20,328 nt of DNA from the NCBI GenBank assembly GCA_046765875.1, contig JBKPSJ010000013.1:1-20328 (forward strand), written 5' to 3'. The position numbers were made by a program, and so were the translations under genes. Within the stretch, counting starts at the first letter, position 1, and each line of letters opens with the position of its first letter. Below the pieces are notes generated by a model, which saw nothing but the letters and a program-made list of their open reading frames with translations, did not search any database and was not told the origin of the DNA. This document shows positions 6,171 to 13,696 of this stretch, one piece after another. The DNA is from DASRHY01 sp046765875. Lineage in GTDB: Bacteria > Actinomycetota > Actinomycetes > Propionibacteriales > Kribbellaceae.

Positions 6171-8426
6171 GTGAATCCAGAAACCGATATACCGACGCGG
6201 CCTGGTCCGCTGGGCAGACTGGCCAGCTTCTCGTTCCGGCGGCGCGGAAGTGTCGTTCTCGGCTGGGTCGCCGCACTCGTCGTGGCGATCGGCCTTTCCG
6301 CCGCATTCGCCGGCGACTTCACCGCCGACTACTCCACGCCCGGCTCGGACTCCAAGCAGGCCCAGGATCTGCTGGAGCAGCGCTTCCCGAGGCAGGCGGG
6401 CGACACCGTCGACATCGTCGTTCGCGCCGATCAGCCGGTCACCGACACCGCCGTACGGTCCGACGTCACCGCCCTCATCGCCAGGCTGCGCGGCTTACCG
6501 CACGTTGCGAATGTCAGCGACCCGTACGCCAGCCCAGGCGGCATCGCCGGCAACGGCCGTGCCCTGATCGCGCGGCTCAATCTCGACGTGGTCAACCCGG
6601 TCGACATGCCGGTCGAGGACACGCGGGCCCTGCTCGCGGCCGCCGATGGGGCCGAACGCACCGGGCTGGAGGTCGCGCTGGGCGGCCAGACCATCCAGAA
6701 GGCCGAGAAGGGCGGGGTCGGTTCCGAGCTGATCGCGCTCATCTTCGCGGCCTTGATCCTGCTGGTCACCTTCGGCACCGTCGTGGCCGCCGGGCTGCCG
6801 CTCGCGATCGCTCTCGCAGGTCTCGCGGTCAGTGGAACTCTCACCGGCGTCATCGCGGCGATCACCGATGTGCCCGACTGGTCGACCGCGCTGGCGACGA
6901 TGATGGGCATCGCGCTCGGCATCGACTACACGCTGCTGATGATCACGAGATTCCGTGAGTGGCGGGCGGTCGGTCTCGAACCCGAGGCGGCGGCCGTCGC
7001 GACCCTCGAGACGGCCGGACGTGCCGTGCTCGTCGCCGGCAGCACCGTGGTCGTGAGCATGCTCGGCCTGTTCGCGATGGGCCTGTCCTTCATGCGTGGC
7101 GCCGCCGTGGTCACGATCGTCGCGGTGTTCGTCGTCATGGCGGCGGCGGTCACGCTGTTCCCGGCCCTGCTGGGGTACGTCGGCCGCTGGGTGGACCGGC
7201 TCCGGCTCCCCCTCGGCCGGCGCTCCGTACCCGAGGTCGCCGCGGGTGGACACCTCGTACCGGCCCGGCGGTGGGCGGCCTGGACCCGGCTCGTCGATCG
7301 CCACAGCATCCTCGCCACGATCGGCGGTGTCGCCGTACTGCTCGCGCTGGCCGCGCCGTTCCTCGGCGTCCGGTACGGCTTCCCCGACGCCGGCAACGAT
7401 CCCGCGGACAAGTCGTCGCGGCAGGCGTACGACATGGTCGCAGCGAACTTCGGCGTCGGCGCCAACGGCCCGCTCCTGGTTGCGGCGAAGAGCGCGGACC
7501 CCACCGCGGTCCACAACCTCGCCACGGCGATCGGCAACACCTCGGGTGTCGCGACGGCGACACCGCCCACCTTCGATACCGGCCGCGACGCGGCGTTGAT
7601 CACGGTCATCCCGGCGACCGGGCCGCAGGACGGAGCGACCGAGGATCTCGTACGGACACTGCGCAACGACGTGATCCCGGCGGCGGCCAACGGCACGAGT
7701 GTCGAGGCCCACGTCGGGGGTGTGACCGCGACCAGCATCGACTCCAACGAGAACGTCTCGAGCCGGTTGCCGTATCTCATCGGCGGCGTGATCGCGCTCT
7801 CGGCGCTGCTGTTGTTCGCCGCGTTCCGGAGCATCGTGATCCCGTTGACCGCCGCGGTGATGAACCTGCTCTCGGTCGCCGCCGCGTACGGAGTCATGGC
7901 GTATGTCCTGCAGGGCGGCTGGGCCGGCCGGTTGCTCGGCATCGACACCGAGACGCCGATGCCCGGGTACGTGCCGGTGATCGTGTTCGCCGTCCTGTTC
8001 GGGCTGTCGATGGACTACGAGGTGTTCCTGATCAGCCGGATGCGCGAGGCTTGGAAGCGGACCGGCGACAACGCCCGCGCCGTGCGGGACGGGCTTGCCG
8101 GTACCGGGCGGGTGATCACCGCCGCGGCCGCCATCATGATCGCGGTGTTCGCGGCGTTCGTGCCCAGCCCCGACATCCTCCTCAAGGTCCTGGGACTCGG
8201 CATGGCCACGGCCATCCTCGTCGACGCCACGATCGTCCGGATGCTGCTCGTACCGGCGGTGATGCACCTACTCGGCCGTGCGAACTGGTGGCTGCCCAAG
8301 TCGGTCGAGAGCCGACTGCCGCAACTGGCCGTCGAAGGCCACGCTGAGCATTACCTACCAGCCACGAAGGACCCACTCGACCACTCTCCAGAACTTGTGG
8401 TCATCGGGTCTGCTCACGATGGATGA
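6171..8426 (+). CDS. MMPL family RND transporter
   Basis: The protein is 751 residues from GTG 6171, the usual size for actinobacterial MMPL proteins. It has two similar halves. Each has one N-terminal transmembrane helix (for example VVLGWVAALVVAIGL), a large extracytoplasmic domain (YSTPGSDSKQAQDLLEQRFP in the first; YGFPDAGNDPADKSSRQAYD in the second) and a bundle of further helices. The paired Asp-Tyr motifs used for proton relay are present: GIDYTLLMITRFREW (D252-Y253) and GLSMDYEVFLISRMREAW (D615-Y616). Such proteins export lipids, siderophores or drugs using the proton gradient. The substrate is not evident here. An ATG at 6117 in frame would start four bases after the palindrome, leaving no room for a ribosome site, so 6171 is preferred. 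Divergent pairing with a two-component system suggests that system controls it. Its 3' end overlaps the EamA remnant by 26 bases. Confidence 0.9.
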   Translation: MNPETDIPTRPGPLGRLASFSFRRRGSVVLGWVAALVVAIGLSAAFAGDFTADYSTPGSDSKQAQDLLEQRFPRQAGDTVDIVVRADQPVTDTAVRSDVTALIARLRGLPHVANVSDPYASPGGIAGNGRALIARLNLDVVNPVDMPVEDTRALLAAADGAERTGLEVALGGQTIQKAEKGGVGSELIALIFAALILLVTFGTVVAAGLPLAIALAGLAVSGTLTGVIAAITDVPDWSTALATMMGIALGIDYTLLMITRFREWRAVGLEPEAAAVATLETAGRAVLVAGSTVVVSMLGLFAMGLSFMRGAAVVTIVAVFVVMAAAVTLFPALLGYVGRWVDRLRLPLGRRSVPEVAAGGHLVPARRWAAWTRLVDRHSILATIGGVAVLLALAAPFLGVRYGFPDAGNDPADKSSRQAYDMVAANFGVGANGPLLVAAKSADPTAVHNLATAIGNTSGVATATPPTFDTGRDAALITVIPATGPQDGATEDLVRTLRNDVIPAAANGTSVEAHVGGVTATSIDSNENVSSRLPYLIGGVIALSALLLFAAFRSIVIPLTAAVMNLLSVAAAYGVMAYVLQGGWAGRLLGIDTETPMPGYVPVIVFAVLFGLSMDYEVFLISRMREAWKRTGDNARAVRDGLAGTGRVITAAAAIMIAVFAAFVPSPDILLKVLGLGMATAILVDATIVRMLLVPAVMHLLGRANWWLPKSVESRLPQLAVEGHAEHYLPATKDPLDHSPELVVIGSAHDG

Positions 8427-8643
8427 GCATGGCAACGATCACCAGACCCACCCCGGCGACCTCCGCCGGGGCGCGGCCCGGTGCACGAGCATCACATACC
8501 CGTCGAACCGCAACGGTGCCGAGCGGTACACGGTCGATGGCGAGGTAGAAGGTGCAATTCATCGCGGCAAGTAATGCTGCCCACCCGACTACCAGCCGCC
8601 AGACGCCACGGTTCAACTCCCGCCGGAAGGACAGCCGTACCCT
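8401..8643 (-). pseudogene. EamA/RhtA-type transporter remnant with internal deletion
   Basis: The minus-strand frame is open from a stop at 8644-8646 to a stop at 8401-8403, about 80 residues. It includes LNRGVWRLVVGWAALLAAMN and CTFYLAIDRVPLGTVAV, a clear match to an early helix pair of ten-helix EamA amino-acid exporters, usually followed by IEFLGP. Here, after VAV (about 8506), the frame jumps to EVAGVGLVIVAMLIHRE, which looks like the last helix of the same family. Both the first 60 or so residues and the middle of the protein, roughly 170-200 residues, are therefore missing. The remnant cannot form a transporter. It lies divergent to an Lrp/AsnC remnant, an arrangement typical of functional EamA-Lrp pairs. 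Confidence 0.65.
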
Positions 8644-8693
8644 TCAGCGTCAGCTTCACCGCTCTAAGCTATGAAGGCACCAGCCGCCGGACA

Positions 8694-8879
8694 ATGGTCG
8701 TCGAATGCCACCGCATCTCGGGAGCGGACTGCCTGCTGATGCGCATCCAGGTGCAGACCATCGCTGCGCTCGAAGACGTGCTCGACCGATTCCTCCTGCA
8801 CGGACAGACGACCACGTCGTTCGTCGTCTCGACGCCGGTCCCGCCCCGCGGCGTACCCCTCCCGGCGACGCAGCGCTAG
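8694..8879 (+). pseudogene. Lrp/AsnC family regulator, C-terminal remnant
   Basis: The frame encodes VVECHRISGADCLLMRIQV, AALEDVLDRFLLHGQTTTSF and VVSTPVPPRGVPLP, then stops at TAG 8877-8879. This is the final third of an Lrp/AsnC protein: the ligand-binding RAM/AsnC domain with its ECHRxxGxDC and GQTTTS motifs. The N-terminal helix-turn-helix and the first part of the RAM domain are absent; upstream codons in the frame show no homology. About 60 of the usual 150 residues remain. It cannot bind DNA, so it is called a pseudogene. Its last codons overlap the stop of the aldo/keto reductase gene on the opposite strand. Confidence 0.7.
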
Positions 8880-9898
8880 CGACGTTCGGGGGAATCGGCG
8901 AGGAGTTCGTCGATCTGCTTGACGACGGTCGCGTCCAGCGGGCCGTGCCGCATCGCGCGTGCGTTCTGCCTGGCCTGCTCGACCGTCTTGGCGCCGGGCA
9001 GCGGGATGATCGCCGGGTGCAGGCCCCACAGATAGGCGATACAGCCTTGGGCCAGGGTCCGCCCGCCGTCCGTAAGCAGGTCTCGTACGCTCGCCAACCG
9101 GGCGAGCCAGTCGTCCATCGTGTCGTCGTCGAAGTAGTTCCAGTACGGGGTGTCCCGGCGTACGTCGCTGTCCGGCGGACGGTTGGCGGCGTCGTACTTG
9201 CCGGTCAGCAGCCCCATCGCCAGCGGTGACCGCGCGAGCACCGCGAACCCGTGCTCGTCGGCGGCGGTCAGTACGTCGTCCTCACGCCCGAACACGTTCA
9301 CCTGGCTCTGCACGGTCCGCGCGTGCGGTGATTTCGCGAACGCCTTCTGGATCTCCGGGTCGTCCGCGCTGGTGCCGAACTCGCGGACGAGTCCCTCAGT
9401 CACCAGACCGTCCAGCACCTCGACCACCGCAGCCGCCTCGGCACGGGTCGAAACCCCACCGTGCAACTGGTACAGATCGATCGACTCGGCCCCCAGCCGG
9501 CGCAGACTCGCGTGGCAGGCGCGGCGGATCGCCTGCGGGGTGACGTCCTCGCCACCGCCGGACCGGGTCGCCTCGTCGAAGACCAGCCCGAACTTGGTCG
9601 CGACGGTGACCTCGTCGCGAACGGCCGGCGGCAGCGATGCCAGCGCCCGGCCTATGACGCGTTCACTGTGGCCGGCGCCGTAGCAGTCCGCCGTATCGAA
9701 GAGGCGGACGCCTTCGTCCACCGCGGCATGAATCATCCGGATGCTCTCGGCGTCGTCGGTCTCACCCCAGCCTGCTGCTCGGCCGTTGAATGTCCAAGGA
9801 CCCCCGATAGCCCAGGTCCCGATCCCCATCGCACTGGTCGTCCGGCCGTCGCGGCCCAGCTGCCTGTAACTGATCACGAATTCGTCCTCGTTGGTCAT
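8876..9898 (-). CDS. Aldo/keto reductase
   Basis: The protein is 340 residues, a TIM-barrel NADPH-dependent oxidoreductase of the AKR superfamily. The catalytic tetrad is visible: D68 and Y73 in FDTADCYG, K102 in VATKFG and H146 in LYQLHGG. The C-terminal coenzyme-binding part has IIPLPGAKTVEQARQNARA. The natural substrate cannot be told. ATG 9898 was chosen because it begins just before the conserved YRQLGRDG strand. An ATG at 9937 lies inside the probable operator and upstream of the -10 box, so it is unlikely. A GAGGGAG stretch at 9911-9917 is a distant but possible ribosome site. The gene has its own promoter with an overlapping inverted repeat, so it is probably repressed until a signal molecule appears. 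Confidence 0.92.
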   Translation of the reverse strand: MTNEDEFVISYRQLGRDGRTTSAMGIGTWAIGGPWTFNGRAAGWGETDDAESIRMIHAAVDEGVRLFDTADCYGAGHSERVIGRALASLPPAVRDEVTVATKFGLVFDEATRSGGGEDVTPQAIRRACHASLRRLGAESIDLYQLHGGVSTRAEAAAVVEVLDGLVTEGLVREFGTSADDPEIQKAFAKSPHARTVQSQVNVFGREDDVLTAADEHGFAVLARSPLAMGLLTGKYDAANRPPDSDVRRDTPYWNYFDDDTMDDWLARLASVRDLLTDGGRTLAQGCIAYLWGLHPAIIPLPGAKTVEQARQNARAMRHGPLDATVVKQIDELLADSPERR

Positions 9899-9921
9899 CG
9901 AAGAAATCCACTCCCTCAATG

Positions 9922-9957
9922 ACCCTAGGCAGCACAAATTGCAACGTCCAATGCAAT
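9922..9957 (-). promoter_or_regulatory. Aldo/keto reductase promoter with overlapping inverted repeat
   Basis: On the minus strand, TTGGAC (9951-9946) and TAGGGT (9927-9922) are separated by 18 bases, a good housekeeping-type -35/-10 pair. An inverted repeat ATTGCA-N8-TGCAAT (9938-9957) covers the -35 box and half of the spacer. It is AT-rich in an otherwise GC-rich region. A regulator bound there would block RNA polymerase, so I infer a repressor such as a TetR- or MarR-type protein encoded elsewhere. Confidence 0.5.
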
Positions 9958-10003
9958 GTTTGGCCTCGATTCATTCACAGTACGCATGAGCCCGACAGGC
10001 GAA

Positions 10004-10045
10004 GAGGCGGCGCACGCCGGGGATCGGACCGGCGTACGCCGCCTC
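10004..10045 (-). terminator. Long hairpin terminator after the S33 peptidase gene
   Basis: A 17-bp stem, GAGGCGGCGCACGCCGG on the left, pairs with CCGGCGTACGCCGCCTC on the right with one mismatch and an 8-base loop. It starts 15 bases after the peptidase stop codon on the minus strand. No T-tract follows. It should end the peptidase transcript and insulate the reductase gene downstream. Confidence 0.8.
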
Positions 10046-10060
10046 CTCAGGTCGGCAGTC

Positions 10061-11704
10061 TCAGTGAACCATCGATGCCTTGGTGATCAGCCCGCGCAGA
10101 TCGCCGGACAGCCGGTCGTGAACCGTCGAGCCGGACGCGGTGTTCGCCGTCGCGGCCGCGGCCGGAGCCGGCTCGGGCGGCGGCACCGGGTCGCACTGGA
10201 CGTCGGAGCGATCACCGGACACCCGGGTCGGCAGCGCGCCGGTCAGCAGGTAGTCGGCGATACGGTCGTCGGTGCACGACACACCGGACAGCGAGCCGGC
10301 GTGCGTCGTCCCGCCGACGCCCTCGATCAGCACCGAGTTCGGGTAGCGCTTGCGCACCTCGATCGCACCCGCCCACGGCGTGGCCGCGTCGTTGGTCTCC
10401 TCGATGAGCAGCACACCTGGGACCTGCGAACCGTTGACGTTGACCGGTGTACCCGCGTGGGCCGGCCAGGTGCGGCAGGGCAGGTTGTACCAGGCGTTGT
10501 TCCAGGTCAGGAACGGATATGCCTCGTGCAGCGCCCAGTTGTCCTTGGCCCACTTACCCCAGCTCTTCGGCCACTGCGCGTCGGTGCACTGGACCGCCAA
10601 GTAGTTGGCGTAAGTGTTGTCCGAGCCGGGACCGGTCGGGTCGCCGTAGTAGTCGCGGGCCGGGCCGAAGTCACCCTTCGCCGCGGCTGCGAGCACGTCG
10701 GCGACGTCCGCCCAGCCGTACACGTAGTAACCCGCTCCGATGAAGATGTCGTTCCACTCGTCCGCGCCGACCTGGCCGGAGGGGTTGCGGCGCAACTGCT
10801 GCTGGATCGAGTAGTACAGGCGCTCGATCGCAGCACCGTCGGTGCCGAGGTGGTAGACGTCGTCGTGCTCGGCGACCCAGTCGAAGTAGATCTTGATGTT
10901 CTTGTCGAACTGGACGTCCTGGTTGAGGTTCGCGTCGTACCACACGTCGGCCGGGTTGACGACGCCGTCCCAGACCATCCGGCGGACCCGGTCGGGGTGC
11001 AGCGTGCTGTACACCTGGCCGAGGTAGGTGCCGTACGAGAAGCCGTAGTAGTTGATCTTCTCGGCACCGAGCGCCTTGCGGATGCTCTCCATGTCGTTGA
11101 CCCAGTCGGTCGTCTTCATGTGGGCGAGCAGGGCGCCGCCGGCCGCACCGCAGTCACGCGCGTACTGACGGGTCTTGTCCCACCAGGCCTGCCGCAACGC
11201 GGGCGTCTCGGGTACGTAGTACGGACGCGGGCCACGGAAGTACTCGGTGTCACAGCTCAGCGACGGCTGGCTGGACCCGACACCGCGGGGATCGAAGCCG
11301 ATCCAGTCGTACGGGTCGCCGCCGTGCTTCGGCACGAACTGCCCGAGCCGGGCCAGGCTCAGTCCGGAGCCGCCCGGGCCACCGGGGTTGACCAGCATCA
11401 CGCCCTGGGCGTTCGCGTCGGACGTCTTGTGCATGATCCGCGAGACCGCGATCTTGATCGTCGTCCCCTGCGGCTTGGCGTAGTCGAGGGGGACGGTCAG
11501 CATCCCGCACTGCGCGCCGGCCCGCTGCAGCGAGGCGCTGGCGCACTGACCCCAGGAGATCGGCGGTGGCGTGTACTCGGCGGCGCGGGTGCTCGTGGCG
11601 CCAGACGTGGTGGTGCCGGCGACTGCGGAGCCGACTGCCGGCGAGGCCGTCAGCCCCGCCACCAGCAGTCCGGCCCCAGTCACCGTCGTGACCAGCTTCT
11701 TCAT
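10061..11704 (-). CDS. Secreted S33 family (tripeptidyl aminopeptidase-like) alpha/beta hydrolase
   Basis: The 547-residue protein resembles the SlpD/SlpE and TAP-type peptidases of actinomycetes, which clip short peptides from the N-terminus of extracellular substrates. The signal peptide is clear: MKK, a hydrophobic core LVTTVTGAGLLVAGLTA, then a small-residue cleavage region around 25-40; there is no lipobox. The oxyanion segment NPGGPGGSG is at 106-114. The nucleophile is S223 in GFSYGT, the acid D439 in NDAATP and the base H468 in GGTTHAG. The C-terminal TAP-like domain (about 395-500) and cysteine pairs fit an exported enzyme. A Pro/Ala-rich linker (505-520) precedes a short tail. ATG 11704 has GGAGAGG nine bases upstream. 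It stands alone, ended by a strong hairpin. Confidence 0.93.
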   Translation of the reverse strand: MKKLVTTVTGAGLLVAGLTASPAVGSAVAGTTTSGATSTRAAEYTPPPISWGQCASASLQRAGAQCGMLTVPLDYAKPQGTTIKIAVSRIMHKTSDANAQGVMLVNPGGPGGSGLSLARLGQFVPKHGGDPYDWIGFDPRGVGSSQPSLSCDTEYFRGPRPYYVPETPALRQAWWDKTRQYARDCGAAGGALLAHMKTTDWVNDMESIRKALGAEKINYYGFSYGTYLGQVYSTLHPDRVRRMVWDGVVNPADVWYDANLNQDVQFDKNIKIYFDWVAEHDDVYHLGTDGAAIERLYYSIQQQLRRNPSGQVGADEWNDIFIGAGYYVYGWADVADVLAAAAKGDFGPARDYYGDPTGPGSDNTYANYLAVQCTDAQWPKSWGKWAKDNWALHEAYPFLTWNNAWYNLPCRTWPAHAGTPVNVNGSQVPGVLLIEETNDAATPWAGAIEVRKRYPNSVLIEGVGGTTHAGSLSGVSCTDDRIADYLLTGALPTRVSGDRSDVQCDPVPPPEPAPAAAATANTASGSTVHDRLSGDLRGLITKASMVH

Positions 11705-11924
11705 TCAGAGATTCCTCTCCGTGTTCCTGACACATGCGAGGGCGATCGGCCCCGGCGCCACCTTTCCCCATCGGCCGGTCGGGTGGAAGTCCCTCACCGG
11801 AAATGATCTCCACAACAAGGGTTTGCCTCCCGCAATACTTCGCGGAGGCGAACAACCCATCACCATCGGTGACGTCCCGCTCAGGGCTCGATGAGACCCG
11901 TGGACGACCCGCAGTCGGCAGGCC

Positions 11925-12056
11925 CTATCGGCGGGCGTGGCGCTTGAGACGACGAGGCCACCGGATCACCACGGCCGGGATGACGCAGACGTAGTGATAG
12001 GTGTCGCCGAACTCGTAACCGATCCACCATCGGCGGAGGTCCAGGTAAATCTTCAT
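11925..12056 (-). CDS. Small unknown protein, 43 residues
   Basis: The frame runs from ATG 12056 to TAG 11925-11927. The product starts MKIYLDLRRWWIGYEFGDTY and goes on HYVCVIPAVVIRWPRRLKRHARR. It is rich in aromatic and basic residues: the RRWWIGY start and VVIRW followed by an Arg/Lys-rich tail look like a conserved short actinobacterial family, but I cannot name it. One short hydrophobic stretch (VCVIPAVVI) could touch the membrane. Codons are strongly G/C at third positions, as in real genes here. No good ribosome site is visible; a TAGGGT box lies 42 bases upstream. Flanking 11705-11924 and 12057-12283 hold no other gene that I can support. Confidence 0.55.
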   Translation of the reverse strand: MKIYLDLRRWWIGYEFGDTYHYVCVIPAVVIRWPRRLKRHARR

Positions 12057-12098
12057 GACATGGGTGCGATCGAGTGGTGACGTGCAGTGAGGGCAGTC

Positions 12099-12104
12099 AC
12101 CCTA
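12099..12104 (-). promoter_or_regulatory. Possible -10 box for the 43-residue ORF
   Basis: TAGGGT on the minus strand is the same hexamer as in the reductase promoter and would give a leader of about 35 bases. No convincing -35 box is found at the right distance, so this is only a candidate. Confidence 0.25.
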
Positions 12105-12283
12105 GCGCACCGGATGAGGCTGGTGGAGGCTTCCGGCGCCAGAGCTCCCGGCCGACGGCCTGGGACCAAACCCTAGGAACCCCACCAGGGCGGCGAAAGC
12201 CTCCGCCGGACACAATTGACCATGACCGCCCACCCGGTCAAGCCCCTCGTCCGCGCTGATCACATATGCCGCAAGCACACCTG

Positions 12284-13552
12284 TCAGGCGGTCGATGGTT
12301 CGGATGGCGCGGGCCGCGCCCGGACCGCGAGCCACGTGAATGCGGCGGCAGCCGCGGCCGTCGCCGCCAGCAACAGGAAGCCGAGAGTGTAGTCACCGGT
12401 AGCGGCCTTGACCGCGCCCATGACCAGCGGTGGGAAGAAGCCGCCCAGGCCGCCGGCCGCACCGACGATGCCGGTGGTGGCACCGACCTGTTCGGGCGGA
12501 ACCAGCCGCGCCACCAGCGCGAAGCAGGCACCCGCCGCGGCACCGAGGGCCGCCGCCAGTCCGAGGAACCCGATCGTCCCGATCGGCACCAGGTCCAGTT
12601 GGAACGACACCAGGATGGCGAGCACCGCGGCCACCGCGAAGGCCCCGGCCAGCACCGGCACCGGGTGCAGCCGGTCGGACAGCCAGCCACCTACCGGTCG
12701 CATCACCACGGCCACGATCACGAACCCGGCCGTCCGGTACGCCGCATCGGACTGCGTCAGGCCGAACTCGTCCTTGAGGTACGACGGCAGGTACACGCTG
12801 AAGGCGACGAAGCCGCCGAAGCCGACTGCGTACAGGAACGACAGCCTGAGTGTCACGGGGTTGCGACCGGTGTTCCAGGCCCGCACGGCGAATCCGCGCG
12901 CCGAACTACCCTTCCAGCCGGGCGGGTCCACGAGCGTCAGAGCCGCGACGACGGCGTACACCGCCAGCACCGCGGCGACCAGGATGAACGGTGCCTTGGC
13001 ACCCCAGTTGTCGGTGATCGGGACGGTGGTGAACGCCGAGATCGCGGTGCCGCCCATCCCGGCACCGAAGATGCCGATAGCCGTTCCCCGCCGTTCCGGC
13101 GCGAACCACTTGTTGACGTGCGGTACGCCGACCGCGAAGGAGGTGCCGCCGAGGCCGAGGAAGAGTCCGCCGAGCAGCAGCAGCGGCAGCGTGTCGGCGA
13201 CCAGTCCGATGAACAACACCGGCAGGATGGTCAGCATGGAGATCGCCGGCATCATCCGGCGCGCGCCGAGCGCATCGGTCAGGGCCCCGACCGGGATCCG
13301 GCCGAGCGAGCCGACGAGCACCGGCGTCGCCACCACCAGCGCCTGCTCCAACGAACTCAGGTCGAGGCGGGTGGCGTACCGGCTTCCGAGCGGGCTGATC
13401 AGCGCCCACGCCCAGAACGTCAGCATGAAGCCCACCGTCGCGACGGCGAGCTGAATCGGTGGTGTCGCGGTCGACCTGGTGTCCGTTACGGTCGTGGCCT
13501 TCGTCTCGAGGGACGTTTCCGGTGATTCCAGTGAGGTACGGCGCGGATTCAT
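12284..13552 (-). CDS. narK: Nitrate/nitrite transporter NarK (MFS, NNP family)
   Basis: The protein is 422 residues with about twelve transmembrane helices after a polar 30-residue N-terminus. The nitrate-porter signatures are present: GIFGAGMGGTAISAF (160-174) and TGIVGAAGGLGGFFPPLVMG (359-378). The two substrate-binding arginines of the family correspond to R85 (GSLGRIPVGALTDALGAR) and R284 (VVMRPVGGWLSDR). It imports nitrate and may exchange it for nitrite. It is divergent to narGHJI, so it supplies that enzyme and removes its product. Start choice is uncertain: ATG 13552 fits an overlapping promoter-like TACGGT and a leaderless message, while ATG 13573 would add seven residues. Neither has a clear ribosome site. 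There is no fusion to a second NarK domain. Confidence 0.93.
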   Translation of the reverse strand: MNPRRTSLESPETSLETKATTVTDTRSTATPPIQLAVATVGFMLTFWAWALISPLGSRYATRLDLSSLEQALVVATPVLVGSLGRIPVGALTDALGARRMMPAISMLTILPVLFIGLVADTLPLLLLGGLFLGLGGTSFAVGVPHVNKWFAPERRGTAIGIFGAGMGGTAISAFTTVPITDNWGAKAPFILVAAVLAVYAVVAALTLVDPPGWKGSSARGFAVRAWNTGRNPVTLRLSFLYAVGFGGFVAFSVYLPSYLKDEFGLTQSDAAYRTAGFVIVAVVMRPVGGWLSDRLHPVPVLAGAFAVAAVLAILVSFQLDLVPIGTIGFLGLAAALGAAAGACFALVARLVPPEQVGATTGIVGAAGGLGGFFPPLVMGAVKAATGDYTLGFLLLAATAAAAAAFTWLAVRARPAPSEPSTA

Positions 13553-13573
13553 GACGTTGACCGTAGGAATCAT

Positions 13574-13593
13574 GCCACTGGAACAGCAGTGGC
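13574..13593. promoter_or_regulatory. Inverted repeat upstream of narK
   Basis: GCCACTG and CAGTGGC form exact 7-bp arms around a 6-base centre, starting 22 bases upstream of the narK ATG at 13552. It could be an operator or, in a longer narK leader, an RNA hairpin. The right arm shares GCAGTGG with a second symmetric site at 13685-13698, which favours a protein-binding role. Confidence 0.45.
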
Positions 13594-13632
13594 GCACGGC
13601 ATCGGCGGCCGGGCCCTGCGGCTCGTCGTGCC

Positions 13633-13646
13633 GGGACCTTGGGCCG
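13633..13646 (+). promoter_or_regulatory. DosR/DevR-like box between narK and narG
   Basis: GGGACCTTGGGCCG matches the DosR palindrome GGGACTWWAGTCCC at 10 of 14 positions, with the left half GGGAC exact. It is 87 bases before the narG ATG and 81 bases before the narK ATG, so it could serve either direction. In M. tuberculosis, narK2 is under DosR. Confidence 0.4.
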
Positions 13647-13684
13647 TGCCGGAGCGCGCGACCGGCCGGGCAGGGTTGACGGGG

Positions 13685-13696
13685 ACTGCGCGCAGT
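13685..13696. promoter_or_regulatory. Perfect 12-bp palindrome upstream of narG
   Basis: ACTGCGCGCAGT is exact and lies 37 bases before the narG start, near where a promoter would be. TTGACG at 13676-13681 is a possible -35 box directly upstream. No convincing -10 follows at normal spacing. If real, a protein bound at the palindrome would affect narG initiation. Confidence 0.35.

Noticed and set aside
8664..9029. Minus-strand frame of 121 codons across the Lrp remnant and reductase end
   Set aside because: It is out of frame with the reductase and antisense to the Lrp remnant; there are no recognisable motifs.
9956..11806. Open frame of over 600 codons on the plus strand opposite the S33 peptidase
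   Set aside because: It is antisense to a protein with a signal peptide and full catalytic triad. Its composition is the Arg/Val/Gly-rich pattern expected from GC-rich antisense frames, and no domain is recognisable.
12162..12175. GGGACCAAACCCTA as another DosR-like site upstream of the 43-residue ORF
   Set aside because: The left half is good, but the right half lacks the two bases needed for correct spacing. It may instead be part of an imperfect CCTGGG...CCCTAGG hairpin after narK; neither reading is convincing.
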